In this document: positions 57,943-64,000 of the stretch, piece by piece
How the letters are laid out: every line of letters starts with the position of its first letter
Numbering within the stretch: position 1 is the first letter of the stretch
Origin: JAVBNT01 sp031551355
Lineage (GTDB): Bacteria > Vulcanimicrobiota > CADAWZ01
Direction of reading: 5' to 3'
Length of the DNA: 64,000 bases
Assembly (NCBI GenBank): GCA_031551355.1
Contig: JAVBNT010000002.1
Location: forward strand, 62,001 to 126,000
Translations under genes and position numbers: made by a program
Notes under the pieces: generated by a model
What the model was told of the DNA's origin: nothing
Databases searched by the model: none
Seen by the model: the letters and a program-made list of their open reading frames with translations, nothing else

Positions 57943-59008
57943 CCTGGGACACAGCTATTGCCTGCTGTTGGGAATGAAGCGTAAGAGCGTCAAAAACAGG
58001 ATCAAGATCGCCTTCCATAATGAACTCAAGATTATGGAGGCTAAGCCCTATCCTGTGATCTGTCAGCCTGCTCTGAGGAAAATTATAAGTTCTGATCTTT
58101 TCACTCCTGTCACCGGAACCAACCTGTTGCTTTCTGGCGCTGGCAAGCTCATTTTCTTTCTTTATCTGCTCCTGTTCCATAAGCTTTGCCCTCAGCAACC
58201 TCATAGCTTTATCACGGTTTTGATGCTGTGAGCGTTCGTCCTGACAGGCAACAACGATCCCTGTCGGCAAGTGTGTTATCCTTATTGCCGAGTCGGTTTT
58301 ATTAACATGCTGTCCGCCGGCACCTGAAGAACGGTAAGTATCGACCCTTAAATCGGCAATATTTATCTGGATATCAACATCTTCAGGTTCTACAAGCACG
58401 GCAACCGTAACCGTCGAAGTATGTACCCTGCCGCTCGACTCCGTTGCCGGAACACGCTGCACTCTGTGAACGCCGCTCTCATATTTCAGCCTTGAATAAA
58501 CATTCTTTCCGGAAATAGAGAAAACGACTTCCTTTACGCCGCCAAGACCGGTCATATTAGAGTTGATGATCTCTGTTTTCCAACCTTTTTTTTCAGCATA
58601 TTTACAATACATCCTGAAAAGCTCTCCGGCAAAAAGTGCGGCTTCATCTCCGCCGGCACCGCCCCGTATTTCCATAAGAATATCTTTTTCATCATAAGGG
58701 TCTTTAGGCAATAACATTATATAAAGCCTGTCCTTAAGAGATTCAAACTCTTTCGTCTGAGAGTCAAGTTCCGATGAGATATATTCACTAAGTTCGGAAT
58801 CTTCCTCATATCGCAGCAAGTTTTTGCTCTCTTCTATATCCTTTATAAGGTTCTTATAATCTCTGTAAAGATTTACAGTCTCCTCAAGAGAAATTCTCTC
58901 TTTGTTTATTACTTTAAACTTTTCCGGATCAGAAGCAATTTCGGCGTTACAAAGATGTTTTCCAAGTTCTTCGTAACGCTGCTCGATCAAATCTAGCTTT
59001 TTTTCCAA
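57929..59008 (-). CDS. prfA: Peptide chain release factor 1
   Basis: 359 residues, TTG start with GGAGG about 10 bases upstream. GGQ loop is in YRSSGAGGQHVNKTDSA; the stop-codon reading PxT motif is PATESSGR; the C-terminal QVGSGDRSEKIRTYNFPQ is conserved. It terminates translation at UAA and UAG. It is co-transcribed with prmC, which methylates it. Confidence 0.95.
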   Translation of the reverse strand: MEKKLDLIEQRYEELGKHLCNAEIASDPEKFKVINKERISLEETVNLYRDYKNLIKDIEESKNLLRYEEDSELSEYISSELDSQTKEFESLKDRLYIMLLPKDPYDEKDILMEIRGGAGGDEAALFAGELFRMYCKYAEKKGWKTEIINSNMTGLGGVKEVVFSISGKNVYSRLKYESGVHRVQRVPATESSGRVHTSTVTVAVLVEPEDVDIQINIADLRVDTYRSSGAGGQHVNKTDSAIRITHLPTGIVVACQDERSQHQNRDKAMRLLRAKLMEQEQIKKENELASARKQQVGSGDRSEKIRTYNFPQSRLTDHRIGLSLHNLEFIMEGDLDPVFDALTLHSQQQAIAVSQDDEI

Positions 59009-59052
59009 GTGATTTAAGCCTCCGGTTTTATAAATTATGAATAATTAAAATA

Positions 59053-59664
59053 CTAATAGCAAAGCGGCAATTCATCAATCTGGTAAACATACTCCGTCTT
59101 TCTTGGAGTCTGATGACAGCTACGGCAGCGGGCTTCGTATTTTTCAGATGCGGCAATTAAAACGGTAGGGCTGTCATAATCAGCCGGCCGGCCGTCTATT
59201 ATACGCTGCGAGTGACTGGCATCGGCGCCGCATACGACACAAATCGCCCTGAGCTTATCGACAGACTCGGCAATTGCCATCAGAAACGGCATCGGACCAA
59301 ACGGTTCTCCGCGAAAATCCATATCCAATCCGGCAACAATAACCCTATACCCCTTATGGGCAAGCGTATCACAAATGTCGACAACTTCATTGACAAAAAA
59401 TTGCACTTCATCTATGGCGACAACCTGGGTGGAGTCTTCTAAAAGATCCAGTATATCATGCGGATGGTCTACCGGCAACGCCGTTTCTTCAAGGCCGCTG
59501 TGTGAAGAAACTTTATTTATTCCAAACCGGTTGTCCACAGAAGGTTTAAAAACCTGTACCTTCTGCCTGGCTATCTGAGCTCTCTTTACTCTTCTTATAA
59601 GCTCTTCACTTTTCCCGCTGAACATGCTTCCGCAAATTACTTCAAGCGAACCTTTTACCTTCAT
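59053..59664 (-). CDS. tdk: Thymidine kinase, type II
   Basis: 203 residues. P-loop GSMFSGKSEELIRR near the start, the Asp box AIDEVQFF, a lid loop and a zinc site with CVVCGADASHSQR and CRSCHQTP. It phosphorylates thymidine in salvage. The start codon overlaps the end of thyX (ATGA), so de novo and salvage thymidylate genes are coupled. Confidence 0.95.
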   Translation of the reverse strand: MKVKGSLEVICGSMFSGKSEELIRRVKRAQIARQKVQVFKPSVDNRFGINKVSSHSGLEETALPVDHPHDILDLLEDSTQVVAIDEVQFFVNEVVDICDTLAHKGYRVIVAGLDMDFRGEPFGPMPFLMAIAESVDKLRAICVVCGADASHSQRIIDGRPADYDSPTVLIAASEKYEARCRSCHQTPRKTEYVYQIDELPLCY

Positions 59665-60380
59665 ATCTTCTTACCGCCGTCATATAATCTTTTCATTTTT
59701 TCAAAGCATTTCCAGTCTTCCTGACTGCAGGAACCGGAAATACATTCAGGACCGGCATTTTCAAATATTGCCGGAGATATCTTCATAAGCTCTTTAAGCA
59801 TCTTCCAGGCAAGCTTGCGGATTTCCCACTGCGCCTTTTTACAGCATCTAAGCGAGAAAAAATGCAAAAGCTCCCTGGCATTCATCGTTAAAACAAGATT
59901 CGTAGAAAAAGCGGATGGCAAAATATACCTTGCATCCTCGGAAGGAATACCTGTTCTGACCAATGTCTCGTAGAAATCACATATTCCGGAAACAATTTCC
60001 CTAAAACGCCCGCACAACTTCTCATCTTCCGCAATTCTCGGAGGCACAATATAGCTGTCTCTATCACTCAGACCCACATATCTCTGACTCTGTTGTGAAA
60101 AAGAAGCTATTCTGTGGCGGACGAGCTGATGGCTGGTTACTCTTGATATACTTTCAATAGAAAAAGTATATACGGCATGTTCCAGAACAGACAAATGCCC
60201 TTTGGAAACGGCATCCCGGATGCGCTTCTTTATTTTTTCTTCGCCAATTGAAGAAAAAAGCTCCGAGGCAGAGCTTTCAGAATAACAAACCCTTGCAGCA
60301 GAAGCAACAACTCTCTGTGCGTCAGGGGTAAAAGAAACCAGAGAAACTTTCAAATTACACCTCAAAGAGACGGATCTCAT
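59661..60380 (-). CDS. thyX: Flavin-dependent thymidylate synthase
   Basis: 239 residues. The ThyX signature RHRIASFSQQSQRY is near residue 85; SVLEHAVYTFSIESISRVTSHQLV and the C-terminal AWKMLKELMKISPAIFEN complete the fold. It makes dTMP from dUMP with FAD, NADPH and methylenetetrahydrofolate, common in bacteria without ThyA. A hairpin at 60397-60424 separates it from rpmE, so expression may be partly attenuated. Confidence 0.95.
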   Translation of the reverse strand: MRSVSLRCNLKVSLVSFTPDAQRVVASAARVCYSESSASELFSSIGEEKIKKRIRDAVSKGHLSVLEHAVYTFSIESISRVTSHQLVRHRIASFSQQSQRYVGLSDRDSYIVPPRIAEDEKLCGRFREIVSGICDFYETLVRTGIPSEDARYILPSAFSTNLVLTMNARELLHFFSLRCCKKAQWEIRKLAWKMLKELMKISPAIFENAGPECISGSCSQEDWKCFEKMKRLYDGGKKI

Positions 60381-60396
60381 CTCTGCAATACTATAT

Positions 60397-60424
60397 AAAG
60401 AGGAGAGTTTTCACTCCCCTCTTT
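60397..60424 (-). terminator. Hairpin between rpmE and thyX (possible attenuator)
   Basis: An 11-bp stem with one G-U pair and a 6-base loop, AAAGAGGGGAG with CTCTCCTCTTT on the minus strand. The bases after it are ATATAGT, so termination would be partial. Confidence 0.6.
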
Positions 60425-60450
60425 AAAGTTGCAATATTAAAATAAATATG

Positions 60451-60660
60451 CTATGACTCTTTTATGCCATAACGCTGACGGAATTTCTCCACCTGTCCTT
60501 CTTTTGTGTTGAAAGACTTCTGTTTGCCTGTATAAAACGGATGGCAGGCAGAACAAACTTCAACTTTTACTACTTTTTTCGTGGAGTAGGAAGGGAAAGA
60601 ACTACCGCAGCTGCAGGTAACGGTTGTTTCATTGAAAACCGGATGAATTTTATCTTTCAT
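60451..60660 (-). CDS. rpmE: Ribosomal protein L31 (zinc form)
   Basis: 69 residues from ATG 60660, with GAGGTGA 7 bases before it; longer starts add a foreign-looking leader. Start MKDKIHPVFNE, zinc-binding CSCGSSF and VCSACHPFYTG, and the end VEKFRQRYGIKES are typical of the zinc-containing form. It is the first gene of the large minus-strand operon, with a consensus promoter 60 bases upstream. Confidence 0.95.
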   Translation of the reverse strand: MKDKIHPVFNETTVTCSCGSSFPSYSTKKVVKVEVCSACHPFYTGKQKSFNTKEGQVEKFRQRYGIKES

Positions 60661-60718
60661 TATAATCACCTCAAAAAATATTAATATTTTTAAAATCCAA
60701 TTACTAAACAGCCGGATA

Positions 60719-60747
60719 ATTATAACACAATGAAATGTTCTTGGCAA
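60719..60747 (-). promoter_or_regulatory. Promoter of the rpmE-thyX-...-PBP1A operon
   Basis: TTGCCA (60747-60742) and TATAAT (60724-60719) with a 17-base spacer on the minus strand, 58 bases upstream of rpmE. Confidence 0.75.
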
Positions 60748-61267
60748 TAAGGTTTTTGCCGCTTTTTAATAAAAACAGTGTTTGTATCCGACGGGTAAAA
60801 AAAAACGGCTATGTCAAAGCGGCATAATCAAGTTTTGAGAAAAACATGATCTTTTTGACCTCCGGACATATTAATAGGGTTGGCAATGCGGGCATTCATA
60901 CCGCACGCCGGACACTTTTAACATCCTCACAAAACGTATTGGCAGTCATTACAATAATCGGCACCAGACCAAACCTTGCCGCTTCTCAGAGTGCGGAGAT
61001 ATCTTTTGCAGCCTCATAGATATGTATCCCTGGCATATGAACATCCGTTACCATCATGTCCAGGCGACAGAGAGCATGTTCAAATTTTTACACAGCAAAC
61101 AGATCTTTTTCCGCAACATCCATATATGGGACTTCAAGAAAACAATACAGTATAATCATATCAATACGGCAATCAAAATATCATGGGCCGTAATTTCCCG
61201 CACGAATAAATACTATCCCCGGATAATACAGCGCTTTTTGCCGGTGCGAACGGAAATGACCATCCAT
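60748..61267. other. Region without intact genes between rpmE and the third PilX-like gene
   Basis: About 520 bases. It holds the rpmE promoter boundary and the receiver-domain remnant at 60831-61170. The rest shows nothing I recognise. Confidence 0.65.
60831..61170 (-). pseudogene. Degenerate response-regulator receiver domain (remnant of a hybrid kinase?)
   Basis: Conceptual translation of the minus strand gives LDMMVTDVHMPGIHIYEAAK, a stop, then VPIIVMTANTFCEDVKSVRRA. After a shift of one base it gives GMNARIANPINM. These match the receiver-domain core: the D-x-x-MP phospho-acceptor block, PIIxMTAN, and the AGMNAxIAKPI loop, here with Asn for the conserved Lys. At least one stop codon and one frameshift interrupt it. 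A weaker block upstream (RIDMIILYCF) may be a second receiver remnant. It is a decayed gene with no intact partner in the window. Confidence 0.75.
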
Positions 61268-63589
61268 CTAAAATTTGTTGAACAAAAGCTGAGAAAGCAT
61301 ATAACTTCCCTGGGGCAGCGCTACAGAAATTGAGGACAAAGACGGGTCATAACGTATTGAAAAATTATTGGCGTCGTATACCTTCATACTGCCCTCGCAA
61401 ACAACAATACCTTCCAGCGATACATCCCCTTGAGACGGTTCAATAACTATGTTATTTTTAGCATACAAAACTCCCCTTATGTTGGAAGTAGGAACAAACG
61501 GAGAGTAAGCGGATGATTCGGAAACCTGCCCCGATACAGGATTTAAAGAAGCCGGATCCCTGCTCATCAACTCATAAATATAAGTTTCAGGGGTATTATA
61601 GCCTGTTTCCGAAGTTATACCATAGCTTTTTAGCATCTCTTTGAGGGTTTTACCTGAAGAAACTGTCTGAGACAGCAGGTTTTTCACATAGTCCTTGTAT
61701 TTTTTACTGCTGATCTCAGGCAAATTTGCAAGATCAAATGGCAAAGGTACTTTCTGAGCCGCATCACGTACGTCATGAGGAGCATAATATTTTGCAAAAG
61801 TAGCCGAGACATACTTAATATTAAGATCATTGTGAGCAAACATCGCGATCTCATTTTCACCTTCGGCATCAAGCTTGCCACCGGCCTCAATGGAAATATT
61901 ATTTTTACCGACAACCTCGCCCTTTCCGGCAAGAAAACCCTTTATGTCGATAGAAGCGTCCGAATAAAGCATGACTCTATCCTTAACATTCTTTTCACCG
62001 AGCATGACGGAACTTCTGGCATATACAGCCTGACGATACTTACCGGAAGAATAATTATTCATATCTACTTCGGAAGTCGCAAAAACAAAATCTCCTGAAG
62101 AAACCTGGACGTTATCGGTTATAGTCATCGCCAGCATATCATTTCTGATTTTAAAGGGAGACTCTGAAAGAGCATTTTTGTTCAAAGGTTTATCGTTAGG
62201 CTTAAAAGCATAAAATTTACTTTTGCCGTTATCTATTTCAAACATCTCACCGTTCAGTTCATTTTTAATTACTTTTCTGTAAGCTTCTATAGGCCACTGT
62301 ACCGGCTGGGTCAGTACATCGACAACAGCTCCTAATATACCGCCTCCACTTCCTTCCAACTTTTTAAGAATATCATCAATTACAACCATAATACGGCCCT
62401 TCTGGAACTTCTCAACAGTAAAACTGTTCGGCGAAAAATCAGTCGGAAAATACATAAATTCATAATCTTTTTCCCCTACTGCAGAGATATTCGACTTTTT
62501 TGGAGTGTAGTCGAAAGAAGGAAGATTGAGGCGCTGGCAAAGATCTTCAAAAGGTGAAGGCAACGACTTTGGCCTCTCCACAAATGTATAATTTCCACCG
62601 GGAAGATAAACTGATGAAGCCGCAGGCTGCGGGATGGTTATTTTAGGAAGTTCAATACTTCCGGCAGGCTCAACCCTAACGCCATAGTTCCTCAAATTTG
62701 CAGGATTACCTGTGACAAGCTTAACGCTATTAAGCGAAATTGTAGGCTTCTTGGTAAAAATCGCCCCGCCATGCATAGAAACAGGACCATTTCCCAAATT
62801 ATCCGGAGGAGCCGCAGTATCTATATCATTCAGCGCATTCGCTCCTTCAAGAGGCGATGAGCTTTGGATCGTAAAACCGTCAACAGTAATAACGTTAGGA
62901 TTTCTGCCGCCATTATCCGAAACGGCAAACTTTCCACGAATATAGCCGTCAAACTCTTTACCTACATATAAAGCGGCAGAATACTTATCAGCGCCAAGCC
63001 TTGCCTGAAAAATCTTTTCAAGATTACAAACATAATTACGGTTGCGGCCTTCAACGGCAATATACACTCCTCCGGCTTTAGGCATTTGAACTACATGTGA
63101 GGGGATTTTCGAAATTTCAAGAAACATATCAGCAATAGAACTCTTACCGTCTGCCGGATTTATTCCATTAAAAGAATAAAGTTTCAGAGGTTTACCAGAC
63201 TCATCTGCCGGCAGTGGAGACGGAACAATACTATTTCCGGAAACGCTTTTTCCAAACGCTATATAAAATTCATCATCTTTCTCACGGCAAACACCATGAA
63301 CTACAAGACATCCGGCAATATATTTCTCAGAAATATCGTAATTGCCTACCCCCCCGGAATACAAAGTATCAGCAGAAGGCCACTTTATATCACCGTCAAT
63401 TCTTGCCTGCGCATATTCAAGTCCGGCCATTGCAGCCCAATAAGCTCTGGTTTCAGCCTCAAGTTTATTGGTAAGAAAAGTACTGTGCTGCATTTGAGTC
63501 ATAGAAGCGGTAAGAAGAATTATCAGCATAGAAACAACAATAAGTGTATATAAAATCATTATCCCGCGTTTTGCAAGCAGCTTTTTCAT
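61268..63589 (-). CDS. Giant PilX-like pseudopilin of cassette 3
   Basis: 773 residues. Leader MKKLLAKRG, the hydrophobic helix IMILYTLIVVSMLIILLTAS, and the segment FLTNKLEAETRAYWAAMAGL as in the cassette 1 and 2 proteins. The body has NEIAMFAHNDLNIKYVSA, matching the SVNLKYVSA block of the 37187 protein. The C-terminus reads RGVLYAKNNIVIEPSQG and NFSIRYDPSLSS, the shared end module, then a short tail. It is preceded by the PilW-like fragment at 63655. The 3' flank is a dead receiver domain, so no other pilus gene follows. Confidence 0.82.
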   Translation of the reverse strand: MKKLLAKRGIMILYTLIVVSMLIILLTASMTQMQHSTFLTNKLEAETRAYWAAMAGLEYAQARIDGDIKWPSADTLYSGGVGNYDISEKYIAGCLVVHGVCREKDDEFYIAFGKSVSGNSIVPSPLPADESGKPLKLYSFNGINPADGKSSIADMFLEISKIPSHVVQMPKAGGVYIAVEGRNRNYVCNLEKIFQARLGADKYSAALYVGKEFDGYIRGKFAVSDNGGRNPNVITVDGFTIQSSSPLEGANALNDIDTAAPPDNLGNGPVSMHGGAIFTKKPTISLNSVKLVTGNPANLRNYGVRVEPAGSIELPKITIPQPAASSVYLPGGNYTFVERPKSLPSPFEDLCQRLNLPSFDYTPKKSNISAVGEKDYEFMYFPTDFSPNSFTVEKFQKGRIMVVIDDILKKLEGSGGGILGAVVDVLTQPVQWPIEAYRKVIKNELNGEMFEIDNGKSKFYAFKPNDKPLNKNALSESPFKIRNDMLAMTITDNVQVSSGDFVFATSEVDMNNYSSGKYRQAVYARSSVMLGEKNVKDRVMLYSDASIDIKGFLAGKGEVVGKNNISIEAGGKLDAEGENEIAMFAHNDLNIKYVSATFAKYYAPHDVRDAAQKVPLPFDLANLPEISSKKYKDYVKNLLSQTVSSGKTLKEMLKSYGITSETGYNTPETYIYELMSRDPASLNPVSGQVSESSAYSPFVPTSNIRGVLYAKNNIVIEPSQGDVSLEGIVVCEGSMKVYDANNFSIRYDPSLSSISVALPQGSYMLSQLLFNKF

Positions 63590-63654
63590 ATATTTAACTA
63601 CCTTTCATCAACCTACGTCCCTACGACTCTACCACCCCTCACAGGGGCATACTA

Positions 63655-64000
63655 TCAAATATTGTTTGTCAGAGTAACCCAGGAGGTTTCCTCAATAAAT
63701 CTTTTAGAAGTATCAGATGGTTCCAACAAATTTTCACTGCCTATGGTTATTGATTTCTGGGCATCAAGAATTCTCAGCAAAGTTATATCAAAAACAACTC
63801 TCGTATAATTTTCTGAATTAAGCTTAATATCCACAATATCACTGGCAATTACACGAACATCCCTTACAGTAACAAATCTCGGCGTGGACAGCAGATTAAT
63901 CTTATCATTGGCACTGGAATTGAGAATAATTGTAATAATACTCATATAGATCTCTAAGTCCGCATAAAAACTGCCGTTGCTCAACTCCGACATTCTCGGC
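63655..64000 (-). CDS. C-terminal part of a PilW-like pseudopilin (continues beyond the window)
   Basis: The frame is open to the window end; the ATG at 63993 is unlikely to be the start because the frame continues upstream with no stop. The end matches the PilW-like proteins of cassettes 1 and 2: RFVTVRDVRVIASDIVDIKL, FDITLLRILDAQKSITIG and a final KRFIEETSWVTLT, aligned with KKYVEHLGWSCIT. It leads the cassette 3 PilX-like gene by 65 bases, confirming the PilW-PilX order. Confidence 0.72.
   Translation of the reverse strand, partial: PRMSELSNGSFYADLEIYMSIITIILNSSANDKINLLSTPRFVTVRDVRVIASDIVDIKLNSENYTRVVFDITLLRILDAQKSITIGSENLLEPSDTSKRFIEETSWVTLTNNI

Noticed and set aside
1..64000. tRNA, rRNA or a named riboswitch
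   Set aside because: No cloverleaf-like block or conserved rRNA or riboswitch core could be recognised in the gaps by eye; a covariance-model search would settle it.
1..64000. Prophage, plasmid origin or integrase-bounded island
   Set aside because: No integrase, terminase, portal, replication initiator or transposase frame was found; the only mobile traces are short palindromic elements.

Overview
The window is a gene-dense piece of a bacterial chromosome with moderate-to-low G+C and few long gaps. Most genes start behind a GGAGG-type ribosome binding site with sigma-70-like promoters; several start at GTG or TTG. There is no rRNA, tRNA, CRISPR array, phage or transposase gene. Lipoprotein signals, type IV pilus genes, a class A PBP and a SLT transglycosylase suggest a two-membrane (Gram-negative-type) cell. 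A 2-hydroxyacyl-CoA-dehydratase-type Fe-S protein, an Elp3-like radical SAM enzyme, ThyX, XdhC and a carbamate kinase suggest an anaerobe or fermenter. The large PilX-like pseudopilins and deep divergence of many proteins suggest an uncultivated lineage (something like Riflebacteria, Wallbacteria or Muiribacteria is a guess, not a result).

Layout. 1-4.5 kb: tandem giant PilX-like pseudopilins on the + strand. 4.6-9.3 kb (-): a beta-propeller lipoprotein, an extreme Met/Gly/Gln repeat protein, a degenerate adenylate-forming enzyme and a CYTH protein. 9.4-14.5 kb (+): dihydrolipoamide dehydrogenase, a secreted Ig-like protein, a two-gene unit with a HExxH metalloprotease, a lytic transglycosylase and a membrane protein. 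14.5-16 kb (-): two metallo-hydrolases. 16.2-27 kb (+): an unusual PilT, carbamate kinase, threonine synthase, LysM protein, Zn-ribbon/pseudokinase/PQQ protein, M48 protease, sigma factor, ParB-like protein and XdhC. 27.2-35.4 kb (-): an NTF2-like protein, a caspase-like lipoprotein, an MBL hydrolase, a cNMP-domain/phosphofructokinase fusion, an aldehyde dehydrogenase and glutamine synthetase. 35.4-40.8 kb (-): two PilV-PilW-PilX pseudopilin cassettes, the second decayed and carrying a miniature PilX. 40.9-50.6 kb: an OPA transporter, a membrane protein, a radical SAM protein, a NodU-type carbamoyltransferase bracketed by repeats, a PGDH-like enzyme, a dehydratase-family protein and a frameshifted alpha/beta hydrolase. 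50.6-60.7 kb (-): a SWIM protein and then a housekeeping operon rpmE-thyX-tdk-prfA-prmC-accB-like-accC-nusB-PBP1A. 60.8-64 kb (-): a dead receiver domain and a third PilW-PilX pair.

Two themes tie the window together. First, pseudopilin cassettes: four loci in 64 kb encode proteins with a prepilin-like N-terminus and a shared C-terminal module ending in an NFxxxYDP-like motif, with a PilT-family ATPase nearby. One locus shows nonsense and homopolymer frameshift mutations and an internal deletion that leaves only the two ends of PilX. Second, unusual domain combinations or lost catalytic residues in otherwise standard families: PFK with a cNMP domain, a pseudokinase with a PQQ propeller, a biotin-carrier-like protein without the biotin lysine, an acyl-adenylating enzyme without its P-loop, and a PGDH with Lys in place of the catalytic His. 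Three copies of a palindromic dispersed element and a second repeat family around the carbamoyltransferase mark the intergenic regions.
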